Of a stretch of 64,000 nt of DNA, positions 16,983 through 27,468 are shown one piece after another. The notes below the pieces were generated by a model, which saw nothing but the letters and a program-made list of their open reading frames with translations, made no database searches and had not been told where the DNA came from. Made by a program: the position numbers and the translations under genes. The stretch's first letter is position 1; each line of letters starts with the position of its first letter. The stretch comes from Porticoccaceae bacterium (GTDB taxonomy: Bacteria > Pseudomonadota > Gammaproteobacteria > Pseudomonadales > Porticoccaceae), in contig JAHEHL010000009.1 in assembly GCA_024644595.1 (NCBI GenBank), forward strand, positions 83,412-147,411, read 5' to 3'.

Positions 16983-17861
16983 ATGACCGAGGCGGAAGAA
17001 CAGTTTTTACTGCGCAACCAATTGCCTGACAGTTATCTCGACAGTGCAGAAAAATGGTTCAGCCGATTAATCGAAGCATACAAAGCCCCACAACATCCGG
17101 CATTGGTTATCGGCATTAATGGCACTCAGGGCTCTGGAAAATCTACCCTTGCCGACTACCTCTGTACGGTCCTCAACGAACGCTATGATCTGCACTGCGT
17201 ATCGCTGTCGATTGATGATTTCTATCTGACCAAAGATCAGCGTCACCAGCTCGCCACCGAGGTTCATCCATTGCTGGCAACGCGAGGTGTTCCGGGAACC
17301 CATGATATCGCCCTGGCGTTGCAGACTCTCGATAGTTTGCTTACCCAAAATGATGCTGGCGAAACGATTGTCCCGCGCTTTGACAAAAGCTGCGATGATC
17401 GCCAGCCACTAAGTCAATGGGACAAAGTCAGCGGTGCAGTGGATATTATTGTCTTGGAAGGTTGGTGTATCGGCGCCAAGCCGCAACAGGAAGCTGCTCT
17501 GTCTGAAGCGATAAATAAGCTTGAGACCAAACAGGATGCCGAAGGCATCTGGCGACACTATATAAATAAGACATTGGCCAATGACTATCAGGCACTTTTT
17601 AAGCGTATAGACCAGTTGGTTATGTTGCGCGCGCCCTCGTTCGAAACCGTTTTCAACTGGCGCCGGGAACAGGAAGAAAAATTGATTGCCCGGCTCGGCG
17701 ACTCGGCCCAGCACCATAGTGGCATTATGTCAGCGCAACAGGTCGCTGACTTTATAGCCCACTACCAGAGGATCACCGAGCACAGCCTGCGCGAGATGCC
17801 CGAGCGCGCCGACCATCTCTTCCAGCTAGACGATCAGCGCCGAATTACAAGTGCCCAATAA
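16983..17861 (+). CDS. D-glycerate 3-kinase (plant-type P-loop kinase)
   Basis: I start at the ATG at 16983, one base after the rlmA stop; the frame extends further upstream inside rlmA but without need. The 292-residue product has the Walker A motif GINGTQGSGKST at about 44-55, the SIDDFYLTKDQR block and VLEGWCIGA, which define the plant/yeast-type D-glycerate 3-kinase family also present in many gammaproteobacteria. It phosphorylates glycerate to 3-phosphoglycerate, linking photorespiration-like or serine-cycle carbon to glycolysis. That would fit an organism degrading glycine-type C1 substrates, but the gene is 7 kb away from the C1 cluster. Confidence 0.87.
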   Translation: MTEAEEQFLLRNQLPDSYLDSAEKWFSRLIEAYKAPQHPALVIGINGTQGSGKSTLADYLCTVLNERYDLHCVSLSIDDFYLTKDQRHQLATEVHPLLATRGVPGTHDIALALQTLDSLLTQNDAGETIVPRFDKSCDDRQPLSQWDKVSGAVDIIVLEGWCIGAKPQQEAALSEAINKLETKQDAEGIWRHYINKTLANDYQALFKRIDQLVMLRAPSFETVFNWRREQEEKLIARLGDSAQHHSGIMSAQQVADFIAHYQRITEHSLREMPERADHLFQLDDQRRITSAQ

Positions 17862-17871
17862 TCTACTGTAA

Positions 17872-19176
<1,305 letters not shown>

Positions 19177-19206
19177 TCAAATAGATTGGACTGCCCGGAG
19201 TAAACC

Positions 19207-20385
19207 TCAAGGCAGTTTTTTAATAACAAATTGACCATCTTGCTCAACCAGCAGGCGATCACAATTTACTTCGCTAAAGTCAACATGTTGACCAGCAAAA
19301 CCCTGCACCACGCGATTGCCCTGACTGCGCAATAGTGCAATCTGCTCAGCCATTTGCGGGTTGCCACTGTACGGCACAAAAATCCCTGCAGCGGCGTTAT
19401 GAGTATTGATGCTCTGACTGACCAGAGACTTCAGATTAAAGGCAAAACCAGTCGCTGGGCGCGAACGTCCGAAGGCTTCTCCAACATGATCATAACGCCC
19501 GCCATTGCCGAGTGCCTTTCCATAGCCCTGGACATAGGCGGAAAATACCACACCGGTGTGATAGTGGTAGCCCGGAAGTTCGCCAAGATCGAGATAGATC
19601 GTAACATTGCGATCAGCAATAACAGCGACAATTTCTTCCAGCTGGGCAATTGCCGCCAGCACTGCCGCGGGCGCCCCGGCAAGTTTTTCACTGGCGGCGG
19701 CGAGAACCTCAACACTGCCAGTCAGCCCAGGCAGAACATTTAACCAACCGGCCAACTGGGGGTCGCTGATATTGGATTCAATCCACTGACCCAATTCGCG
19801 GGTCGCCTTGCGCTGGAGCAGATCAAAAAGCTCTGCTTCACTGTCAGCACTGAGACCCGTATCGGCCAGCAGGCCTCGGAAAATATCCACATGTCCAAGA
19901 TCGAGATGGACGTTTTTGACGCCAGCTGTAGACAATGTCTTGAGAAACAGTTCGATCACTTCGATATCGGCTGCCAGCGTCGCTTCGCCAAACAGTTCAA
20001 CACCCAGTGAGATAGGAGTACGTGACTGCAGTGGACCACGCGGTTTGGTGTGCAAAACAGTGCCTGCATAACAGAGTCGGCTAGGGCCTTCGCGACGCAA
20101 ACTGTGAGCATCCATACGCGCAGTCTGGGGAGTGATATCCGCGCGAATACCCATCATTCGACCACTGAGCTGATCAGTAATGCGGAACGTCATCAAATCG
20201 AGGTCAGAGCCAGAGCCACTGAGCAGGGAGTCGGTAAACTCAACCATCGGCGGAATCACCAGATCGTAGCCCCAGGTATTGTACAGGTCGAGAAGCTGAC
20301 GCCGCAGATACTCGACGACCTGAGCGCGCTCTGGAAGCACCTCATCAACACCGTCTGGCAATAACCAACGATCTACATTTGTCAT
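19207..20385 (-). CDS. hisZ: ATP phosphoribosyltransferase regulatory subunit
   Basis: A 392-residue protein related to histidyl-tRNA synthetase catalytic domain, with GSGSDLDLMTFRITD and MMGIRADITPQTAR (motif 2-like) but lacking the anticodon-binding domain. In the family it forms a complex with short HisG and provides histidine-dependent control. Its presence implies a short-form HisG elsewhere in the genome. It lies between yjeT and purA in the standard order for Pseudomonas-like bacteria. Confidence 0.95.
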   Translation of the reverse strand: MTNVDRWLLPDGVDEVLPERAQVVEYLRRQLLDLYNTWGYDLVIPPMVEFTDSLLSGSGSDLDLMTFRITDQLSGRMMGIRADITPQTARMDAHSLRREGPSRLCYAGTVLHTKPRGPLQSRTPISLGVELFGEATLAADIEVIELFLKTLSTAGVKNVHLDLGHVDIFRGLLADTGLSADSEAELFDLLQRKATRELGQWIESNISDPQLAGWLNVLPGLTGSVEVLAAASEKLAGAPAAVLAAIAQLEEIVAVIADRNVTIYLDLGELPGYHYHTGVVFSAYVQGYGKALGNGGRYDHVGEAFGRSRPATGFAFNLKSLVSQSINTHNAAAGIFVPYSGNPQMAEQIALLRSQGNRVVQGFAGQHVDFSEVNCDRLLVEQDGQFVIKKLP

Positions 20386-20473
20386 CTACGTTCCTTCAAC
20401 CTCTAACTTTCTGATCCTGAATAGTGCGGCCTGTCAGACTGGTGTTTGAGAAATCAGCTCAAACAGCCAGCGC

Positions 20474-20659
20474 CTAACGCAGAAAAAGCAGCGCTACGGC
20501 ACCTATGGCCATACTTAGCAAACCAACACGACGCATACTCTTGTCATCAACAGTAGCCATCATCACTACCATTTTGCGCCATCTTGCCGGGGACAAAAAT
20601 GGCATTATCCCCTCAAGTACCAGCATTAAACAAATTGCCGTTGCAATATCTGTAAGCAT
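20474..20659 (-). CDS. yjeT: DUF2065 small membrane protein, YjeT type
   Basis: I choose the ATG at 20659 (61 residues) because GGGGTGG lies about 9 nt before it; an in-frame GTG at 20683 sits directly behind a terminator T-run. The protein has two membrane helices (about 3-20 and 43-60) and the family features LVLEGIMPFLSP.RWRKM and RRVGL. Its role is unknown, but it follows hflK-hflC in many gammaproteobacteria. Here a hairpin terminator separates it from hflC. Confidence 0.85.
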   Translation of the reverse strand: MLTDIATAICLMLVLEGIMPFLSPARWRKMVVMMATVDDKSMRRVGLLSMAIGAVALLFLR

Positions 20660-20683
20660 AAACGGCCACCCCAAAATCGGCAC

Positions 20684-20707
20684 AAAAAAACCGGGTCGCC
20701 CCGGTTT
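20684..20707 (-). terminator. Terminator between hflC and yjeT
   Basis: On the minus strand AAAACCGGG-GCGA-CCCGGTTTTTTT: 9-bp stem, tetraloop and a run of seven Ts, about 90 nt after the hflC stop and only 24 nt before the yjeT start. Confidence 0.85.
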
Positions 20708-20798
20708 TCGAATTTTAGCAAAGTCACCCTCAATGTGGCAGGAGTTTTTGCATTAATTAAATAGACTCCAACCGGAGGCAATAATCGGACAGTGCCGA

Positions 20799-21668
20799 TT
20801 ATTTACCTCCCTGCTTTTTCAGGTACTTAAAGAAATCACTCTCGGGAGCAACCAGCATAATATCGCCCTTGTTCGAGAAGCTGTTCTTATAAGCATTAAG
20901 GCTGCGCATAAACGAGTAAAACTCAGGATCTTGCTGGTAGGCCTGAGCATAAATGCTCGCGGCCTCAGCATCACCCGTACCACGCAACTGCTCCGAATCT
21001 CGATAAGCATTAGCCAGCTCAATGGTTCGTTCGCGGTCTGCCGATGCACGAATGCGCTCGGCACGCTCCTTACCTGTAGAGCGCAGCTCGCGCGCCTCTT
21101 TTTCACGCTCAGCGGTCATACGTCTAAAAACCTGACTACTAACCTCTTGAGGCAAATCAATGCGCTTGACGCGCACATCGACCACTTCAATACCCAGACT
21201 GCCGAGAACGGATTCGTTCAGGTCAGAGGTGATATCTTCCATCAATAGATCACGCTCACCGGAAACCACCTCATGCAGAGTACGGGTACCAAACTGATTA
21301 CGCAGTCCATTATTGACTCGGTTGGCGAGACGATTGTGGGCGACGGTTTCAACACCACCTGTGGCTTTGTAGTAGGTTTCGACATTAGCAATTCGCCACT
21401 TGGCGTAAGAATCAACAATCAGACGCTTTTTCTCAACCGTGAAGAAGCTGGCAGGTTGCGCATCAACAGTCAGAATGCGTGCATCGAACAGGCGAACATC
21501 GTCTGCCAGTGGCAATTTGACGTGCAGGCCTGGCTGAATATCCGCCTCAACCAGACGTCCAAAACGCAGTTTTACACCACGCTCGGTTTCGCTGACCACA
21601 TACAGAGTGCTGCTGGCGGCAACCGCCAACACAGCCAAGATGATCACAGACTTTAATAAATTGCTCAT
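20799..21668 (-). CDS. hflC: HflC, SPFH-domain modulator of FtsH
   Basis: A 289-residue protein with one N-terminal membrane helix (about 5-23), then the SPFH/prohibitin domain (SETERGVKLRFGRLVEADIQPG), a coiled-coil rich in Arg/Glu, and a C-terminal YKNSF..KGDIMLVAPESDFFKYL typical of HflC. With HflK it forms the membrane cage that encloses FtsH protease. The start overlaps the hflK stop by ATGA. Confidence 0.97.
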   Translation of the reverse strand: MSNLLKSVIILAVLAVAASSTLYVVSETERGVKLRFGRLVEADIQPGLHVKLPLADDVRLFDARILTVDAQPASFFTVEKKRLIVDSYAKWRIANVETYYKATGGVETVAHNRLANRVNNGLRNQFGTRTLHEVVSGERDLLMEDITSDLNESVLGSLGIEVVDVRVKRIDLPQEVSSQVFRRMTAEREKEARELRSTGKERAERIRASADRERTIELANAYRDSEQLRGTGDAEAASIYAQAYQQDPEFYSFMRSLNAYKNSFSNKGDIMLVAPESDFFKYLKKQGGK

Positions 21669-22786
21669 CGTCTTCTCTCCATTGGTGTCTGCTCAACGTT
21701 GCGCTGTAGCTTCTCGATAACCTGATTGGCAATTCGGTCGATCAGCTCACCACTGCCCTCGTTTTCTCTAAGCTTCGATTGGCCCCCTTCCTGGATAAGC
21801 TTATCCAATGGCAGGTAGAGCATATTGTTTCCGCTATCCGTATCCACCAGGATTTTGGTGCTGTTCATCATCACCATTTCGACCGCATCGATATAGAGAC
21901 GCTCTCTAGTCACCTCAGGTGCTTTTTTATACTCGGCCAGCAGATTGGTAAATCGCTGCGCCTCACCATCGGCCTTGGAAACGACCTGTGACTTGTAACC
22001 CTCCGCTTCTTCGCGCATCCGCTGAGCAGCACCGCGAGCTTCAGGAATAATGCCATTAGAGTAAGACTGTGCTTCGTTGACCAGGCGCTCGAGATCCTCT
22101 CGAGCTTTAATGACGTCATCGTAAGCAGCCTTAACTTCGGTGGGTGGACGCGCTTCCTCGATATTTATCTTCACCACATTAATACCGCTGGCGTAATCGT
22201 CGAGCAAACTCTGTAGCCTTTCCGCCGTGGACAGCGCGAGCTGCTCGCGACCCGTTGAAATAACGCCATCGAGACCGGTACTGCCGACCACATGACGCAA
22301 AGCACTGTCGGTCGCATGTTTGAGGCTGATCTCAGGATCGCGAATATTAAGCACGAAACCCTTAGCATCGGCGATGTTGTACTGCACCGTCAGCGAAATT
22401 TCGACAATATTTTCGTCCTGGGTAAGCATCAGACCACGAGCCGAATACTGTCGCTCTTCGGTCACGCGAACCGTGTAGATAGAATCAATCAGCTTTGGAT
22501 TCCAGTGCAGTCCAGAACCCACAGTGTCATGGTATTTACCCAGTCGCAAAACGACCGCCTGCTCTTTTTCATCAATCTGATAGAAGCCCATCAAACCCCA
22601 GAGAACCACTACAACAGCAAACACTATCGGCAGTAAATTTTTGCCTTCAGGGGTATTTGCTCCGCCACCAAAGCTGCTGATTTTTTTCTTCAGCTGGTTC
22701 AGCGCTTCGTCAAGATCCGGCGGACCATCATTGCCGCGCTTGCCACCCCATGGGTCTTTTCCACCACCCGGTTCATTCCAGGCCAT
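21665..22786 (-). CDS. hflK: HflK, SPFH-domain modulator of FtsH
   Basis: A 373-residue protein with a glycine-rich cytoplasmic N-terminus (NEPGGGKDPWGG), one membrane helix at about 50-67, an SPFH domain and a Glu/Arg-rich coiled coil, ending in a short basic tail. A ribosome site GGAG precedes the ATG. It partners HflC. Gap to hflX upstream is 87 bp with no terminator seen. Confidence 0.97.
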   Translation of the reverse strand: MAWNEPGGGKDPWGGKRGNDGPPDLDEALNQLKKKISSFGGGANTPEGKNLLPIVFAVVVVLWGLMGFYQIDEKEQAVVLRLGKYHDTVGSGLHWNPKLIDSIYTVRVTEERQYSARGLMLTQDENIVEISLTVQYNIADAKGFVLNIRDPEISLKHATDSALRHVVGSTGLDGVISTGREQLALSTAERLQSLLDDYASGINVVKINIEEARPPTEVKAAYDDVIKAREDLERLVNEAQSYSNGIIPEARGAAQRMREEAEGYKSQVVSKADGEAQRFTNLLAEYKKAPEVTRERLYIDAVEMVMMNSTKILVDTDSGNNMLYLPLDKLIQEGGQSKLRENEGSGELIDRIANQVIEKLQRNVEQTPMERRR

Positions 22787-22873
22787 AATTATTCTCCAAA
22801 ATTAGTATTTTTCTCGCCAGAAACTGCAGTATTACAGCACTGGAGTAAGTCTAAAGCCTTTGATCTCCACTGG

Positions 22874-24169
22874 CTACACTGCCAGTAAATCCTCGGGCTT
22901 CAATCCTGAGCCTTTGAGCATACGCAAAAAATCGACCTCAGGGAGTTTTACCTCCAAATGAATAAGACCGTTTTCATCCACCTGTTCATTCAATACGGCT
23001 TTATGGCTGTACAAGGATGCCCTCAGCGCACCATGATTTGGCCTCAGACTAAGCGTCTGATGGACAAATTGACCGGGTAGGCGCTCGGCCACAGCTTTTT
23101 GCAGCAGGTCGAGGCCTTCATTATTCAAAGCCGACAGCCAGACCGCCACAGGCAAACCCTCTGCATTGCGATCAATTCTGACTGTAGCATCGTCGAGCAG
23201 ATCGACTTTGTTGTAGACCATCAGTGTTGGAAGCTTGTGTGCATCGATCTCTTTCAGCACCTCTTCGACGCGCTTGATATTGATAGCACGATCTTCCGCT
23301 GCGGCATCGACTACGTGCAACAACAGAGTCGCGTTAGCTGCCTCTTCCAGAGTCGCCCGAAACGCGTCCACAAGCCGGTGTGGCAGATGACTGATGAATC
23401 CCACCGTGTCGGCAAAAATAACCTCGCCCTGCTCTGGAATATCCAGCTTGCGCATAGTTGGATCAAGTGTCGCGAACAGCTGGTCGGCAACAAACACATC
23501 TGACTGTGTGAGCGTGTTAAACAGCGTCGATTTCCCGGCGTTGGTATAACCAACCAGCGACACGGCAGGCACTTCAGCACGCACCCTCGCTCGCCGTCCC
23601 TGGGCACGCTGCTTACGCACCTTCAACAGCCGCGCCTGAATAGCTTTAATTCGGTCGCGCACCATTCGGCGATCCGATTCAAGCTGGGTTTCACCCGGCC
23701 CGCGCAGACCAATACCGCCCTTCTGTCGTTCAAGGTGTGTCCAACCGCGAATCAACCTAGTGGAGAGATGCTGCAACTGAGCCAATTCGACCTGCAGTTT
23801 GCCCTCGTGAGTACGTGCTCGCTGGGCAAAAATATCGAGAATCAGACCGGTCCGATCAAGTACTCGACATTTAAGTTCGGCTTCAATATTTCTCTCTTGG
23901 CTAGGTGACAGATTGTGATTAAAGATCACCAGTTCCGCGTTGCTGCTATTCACCGCCGCCGCAATCTCATCGAGTTTGCCGGTTCCGACAAACAGTTTGG
24001 CGTGGGGAGCCGTTCTTGATCCAGTGATAAATTCCACTGGATCGCCCCCTGCAGAGAGAACTAATTCTTCAAACTCTCGTGGATCTTCGGGTTCTGATTC
24101 ACTGTTCAACTTTAAGTGGACAAGGACCGCTCTCTCGCCAAAATCGGGGCGTTCAAAGAATAGTGACAC
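22874..24169 (-). CDS. hflX: Ribosome-associated GTPase HflX
   Basis: A 431-residue protein with the N-terminal HflX domain, a coiled-coil hairpin (about 150-195) and a GTPase domain with GYTNAGKSTLFN, ADTVGF (DxxG equivalent) and NKVD. HflX splits stalled or stress-inactive 70S ribosomes. It starts with GTG at 24169, five bases after the hfq stop, without a strong ribosome site, so it probably depends on hfq translation. Confidence 0.97.
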   Translation of the reverse strand: MSLFFERPDFGERAVLVHLKLNSESEPEDPREFEELVLSAGGDPVEFITGSRTAPHAKLFVGTGKLDEIAAAVNSSNAELVIFNHNLSPSQERNIEAELKCRVLDRTGLILDIFAQRARTHEGKLQVELAQLQHLSTRLIRGWTHLERQKGGIGLRGPGETQLESDRRMVRDRIKAIQARLLKVRKQRAQGRRARVRAEVPAVSLVGYTNAGKSTLFNTLTQSDVFVADQLFATLDPTMRKLDIPEQGEVIFADTVGFISHLPHRLVDAFRATLEEAANATLLLHVVDAAAEDRAINIKRVEEVLKEIDAHKLPTLMVYNKVDLLDDATVRIDRNAEGLPVAVWLSALNNEGLDLLQKAVAERLPGQFVHQTLSLRPNHGALRASLYSHKAVLNEQVDENGLIHLEVKLPEVDFLRMLKGSGLKPEDLLAV

Positions 24170-24174
24170 GCTAT

Positions 24175-24462
24175 TTAGTAGTCGTCGTCTGAATAATTTC
24201 CGCCATCGTCAAAGCCGCCCTGACCAGCCGAAACTGCTGGATTGGCCAACGGTAACTTAACAGCCCGGGACGGGACAATTGTGGAAATTGCGTGTTTATA
24301 AACCATTTGGCTTACCGCATTTTTCAACAGCACCACAAATTGATCGAATGACTCCACTTGTCCCTGGAGCTTGATACCATTGACCAGAAAAATGGAAACC
24401 GGAATACGCTCTTTCCTTAAAACATTAAGAAAAGGGTCTTGTAAGTTATGCCCTTTTGACAT
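24175..24462 (-). CDS. hfq: RNA chaperone Hfq
   Basis: A 95-residue protein: Sm1 and Sm2 motifs ([27 protein letters not shown], and the YKHAIST strand) are intact, with a short acidic C-tail ending in [11 protein letters not shown] as in other gammaproteobacteria. It binds small RNAs and U-rich tails. A strong ribosome site (AAGGAG) lies before the ATG. A hairpin terminator between miaA and hfq suggests that hfq has its own promoter or relies on read-through. Confidence 0.98.
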   Translation of the reverse strand: MSKGHNLQDPFLNVLRKERIPVSIFLVNGIKLQGQVESFDQFVVLLKNAVSQMVYKHAISTIVPSRAVKLPLANPAVSAGQGGFDDGGNYSDDDY

Positions 24463-24504
24463 TTATACTTCTCCTTATAAAAAATACACTGCATATCCCG
24501 CAGC

Positions 24505-24530
24505 AAAAACGCAGGTCAAAACGACCTGCA
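24505..24530 (-). terminator. Terminator between miaA and hfq
   Basis: On the minus strand the stem TGCAGGTC / GACCTGC(G) with a TTTT loop is followed by GTTTTTG. It lies 10-35 nt after the miaA stop and 40 nt before the hfq start. Confidence 0.7.
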
Positions 24531-24539
24531 ACTACATTA

Positions 24540-25541
24540 TCAACTGTTCACACTCCCTGAATATATGGGCGCTGAGTGCAGCTTTTTCAAGCTTAGTTGA
24601 TAAATATTATCGGCTGCCAATAAACCTTCACCATTATCGATCTCTATTTCGGTACTGCCAGGCCAGTTACGCAACCAGGTAATCTGCCTTTTTGCCAGCT
24701 GCCGAGTTGCCACAACACCTTTTTCAACGGCTTCCTCAAGACTGTGTTGCCCTTCCAGATACTGCCATAACTGTCTGTAGCCCACCGAGCGGATTGCCGG
24801 CAGGTTCTCATTCAGGTCACCGCGCTCATGAAGCGCTCGCACTTCTTGCTCAAAACCCTGGGTCATCATTTCGTCGAACCTCTGCTGTATACGATTATGG
24901 ATATAACTTCGGTTTCTAGGCAGTAGAGAAATTTGTTTAATTGCGTAGCTGTCACCAATACCACCACGGCTATTTTTCTCGCGTAGTGTCGACATTGGGA
25001 CACCACTGACTCGATACACTTCAAGCGCACGCTGAATCCTCTGGGAGTGATTAGGATGCAGGGCTGCGGCTGTCTTTGGGTCCACTGCTCGCAGTTGTTC
25101 ATGCACTGCGGCCCAGCCATCTCGATCGGCCTGGCGCTGGATCTCATCACGAATCTCGGCATTGGCAGCCGGCATCTCGGCCAGCCCCTCAAGTAGCGCC
25201 TTGAAATAGAGCATGGTGCCACCGACCAATAGCGGTATCTTGCCCCGACCGCTGATCTCGGCCATCTCTCGAGAAGCGTCAGCAATAAAATCGGCTGCCG
25301 AGTAGGCCTCTGCAGGATCGCGAATATCAATCAAGCGATGAGGCGCGGCGGCTAGCGTCGCTTTGTCCGGCTTGGCACTACCAATATCTAGCTGCCGGTA
25401 AACCTGCGCAGAATCAACATTGATCAATTCAACCGGAAGCTGCTGCTGCAAGGCGATCGCCAACGCCGTTTTACCACTGGCTGTCGGCCCCATAATAAAT
25501 ATCGCCTCCGGGCGCTCGGCACTGACCACTGTTCGGCGCAT
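24540..25541 (-). CDS. miaA: tRNA dimethylallyltransferase
   Basis: A 333-residue protein with the P-loop GPTASGKT at residues 18-25, the DSAQVYR substrate loop, DPAEAYSAADF and LVGGTMLYF motifs. It adds a dimethylallyl group to A37 of tRNAs that read U-starting codons. It starts four bases after the mutL stop, as in the classic mutL-miaA-hfq order. The C-terminal tail is slightly longer than in E. coli (316 residues). Confidence 0.98.
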   Translation of the reverse strand: MRRTVVSAERPEAIFIMGPTASGKTALAIALQQQLPVELINVDSAQVYRQLDIGSAKPDKATLAAAPHRLIDIRDPAEAYSAADFIADASREMAEISGRGKIPLLVGGTMLYFKALLEGLAEMPAANAEIRDEIQRQADRDGWAAVHEQLRAVDPKTAAALHPNHSQRIQRALEVYRVSGVPMSTLREKNSRGGIGDSYAIKQISLLPRNRSYIHNRIQQRFDEMMTQGFEQEVRALHERGDLNENLPAIRSVGYRQLWQYLEGQHSLEEAVEKGVVATRQLAKRQITWLRNWPGSTEIEIDNGEGLLAADNIYQLSLKKLHSAPIYSGSVNS

Positions 25542-25545
25542 TGGA

Positions 25546-27387
25546 TTAACGACCTCGCAAGAACAGCTTGTCGAGTTGATCGAGAGTCAACTGTGACCAG
25601 GTGGGCCGTCCGTGGTTGCACTGACCACTGCGCTCAGTGGCTTCCATATCCCGCAGCAAAGCATTCATTTCGGGAATACTGAGCCTGCGGTTGGCGCGCA
25701 CTGAACCATGACAGGCCATAGTCGAAAGGATTTCATTGATATGCTCGCGAATACGGTCCGAGTTGCCGTGTTCGAGCAGATCCGAGAGCACATCGCGCAG
25801 TAAACCCTCTACTTCCGACCCACGTAAAATAGCCGGGATTTCGCGCACAATCACACTCTCTGCGGCGGCGCGCTCGACAACAAACCCGAGTTTGGCAAAC
25901 ACCTGATTGTGTTGTTCAGCAGCATCCGCTTCGCGTTGGCTGACAGCGAGACTTTCGGGAACCAGCAGCGGCTGGGAAATAAGCCCCTGATCATCAAAGG
26001 CACTTTTCATGCGTTCGTAGGTGATGCGCTCATGAGCCGCATGCATGTCGACAACAATCAGACCATCACTGTTCTCAGCGAGGATATAGATACCCTTGAG
26101 CTGCGCAATCGCATAACCCAGTGGCGGAATATCCTGCTGCTCATCGCCCTTCTCGGGCAGATTGATACCAGCGGTGGAATAAAGGCTCTGAAAATTCTGC
26201 ATCGAATCGCTGGAGCCTGGCAACAAGTCAGATCCAGCCGAGCCGGTCCCAATGCTGCTCTTTCCGGAGAATTGCATTGCCGGTTGCGAGTGAAGGGCGG
26301 GTTGCCAATGAGAATCCGGTTCAGCCACCGAGCCAGAATAATTACCCTGCATGTCGTAACCACTATTCGACTGCAAATGGTTCTGAGGACGATCCTCCGC
26401 CAGCGCCTGTTTTAAAGTGTGGGAAATAAAACTGTGTATCGAGCCACTTTCGCGGAAACGCACCTCGTGCTTGGTCGGATGCACATTGACATCGACATCC
26501 GCCGGGGTAATTTCCAGAAACAACACAAAGGCAGAATGTCGACCATGATAGAGCACGTCCTGATAGGCCTGGCGAACCGCATGGGATACCACTTTGTCGC
26601 GGATGCAACGGCCGTTGACAAAAAAGTACTGCAAATCTGCCTGACTGCGTGAAAAGGTCGGCAGTCCAATCCAGCCCCACAACCGCAAACCCGGACGGGT
26701 GTTATCCACATAAAGCGCCTGCTGCATAAAGGTGGTGCCGCAAATGTCGGCAACACGCTTCTCCTGCTCAAGCTGCGTTTTAGCTGGCCGCAGACTGAGC
26801 TGGGCACGCTGGTTATGGCGCAGATTAAACGCCACATCGAAACGGCTCAATGCGAGCTTTTTAATGCTGTCATCGATCCGATTGTATTCGGTTTTTTCGG
26901 TGCGCAGAAATTTGCGTCGCGCAGGCGTGTTAAAAAACAGATCGCGCACTTCGACGCTGGTTCCCTGAGGATGCGAGGCCGGGGCGACTTCTACCTCCAT
27001 GTCACGCCCTTCCGAAACCGCTCGCCAGGCATTACCGTTGCCGCTATTGGAGGTTAGACTGAGTCGCGATACCGAGGCTATGCTGGCCAGCGCTTCACCG
27101 CGAAACCCCAGTGTGGCGACCGCTTCGAGGTCTTCCAGATCGTCGATCTTGCTGGTGGCATGACGACTCAGCGCCAGAGCCAGATCGTCTTTGCCGATAC
27201 CGCAACCATCATCTCGAATACGGATTAATTTAACCCCGCCCTGTTCGATATCAATATCGACACTTTGCGCTCCGGCATCGAGACTATTTTCCACTAGCTC
27301 TTTTAAAACCGAGGCCGGGCGCTCAACCACTTCACCAGCAGCAATCTGATTCGCTAACTGCGGACTGAGAACCTTAATAATGGGCAT
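25546..27387 (-). CDS. mutL: DNA mismatch repair protein MutL
   Basis: I start at the ATG at 27387 (613 residues), with AAAGG 12 nt before it; an in-frame ATG 24 nt upstream is less likely. The N-terminal GHKL ATPase motifs are present ([28 protein letters not shown]). The C-terminal domain has [21 protein letters not shown] and CNHGRPTW. These are the elements of the endonuclease site found in MutL proteins of bacteria without MutH, with Met for the usual Gln, as in Pseudomonas. So it probably nicks DNA itself. The linker (about 330-420) is long, Ser/Gln-rich and not conserved. Confidence 0.97.
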   Translation of the reverse strand: MPIIKVLSPQLANQIAAGEVVERPASVLKELVENSLDAGAQSVDIDIEQGGVKLIRIRDDGCGIGKDDLALALSRHATSKIDDLEDLEAVATLGFRGEALASIASVSRLSLTSNSGNGNAWRAVSEGRDMEVEVAPASHPQGTSVEVRDLFFNTPARRKFLRTEKTEYNRIDDSIKKLALSRFDVAFNLRHNQRAQLSLRPAKTQLEQEKRVADICGTTFMQQALYVDNTRPGLRLWGWIGLPTFSRSQADLQYFFVNGRCIRDKVVSHAVRQAYQDVLYHGRHSAFVLFLEITPADVDVNVHPTKHEVRFRESGSIHSFISHTLKQALAEDRPQNHLQSNSGYDMQGNYSGSVAEPDSHWQPALHSQPAMQFSGKSSIGTGSAGSDLLPGSSDSMQNFQSLYSTAGINLPEKGDEQQDIPPLGYAIAQLKGIYILAENSDGLIVVDMHAAHERITYERMKSAFDDQGLISQPLLVPESLAVSQREADAAEQHNQVFAKLGFVVERAAAESVIVREIPAILRGSEVEGLLRDVLSDLLEHGNSDRIREHINEILSTMACHGSVRANRRLSIPEMNALLRDMEATERSGQCNHGRPTWSQLTLDQLDKLFLRGR

Positions 27388-27468
27388 AATATAGTGGCCT
27401 TTCATCGGCAAAGTAGAGAGTTAAGCAACACCTTCACTGGTGTAATTTTCAGATATTTAGCTCTGGTA

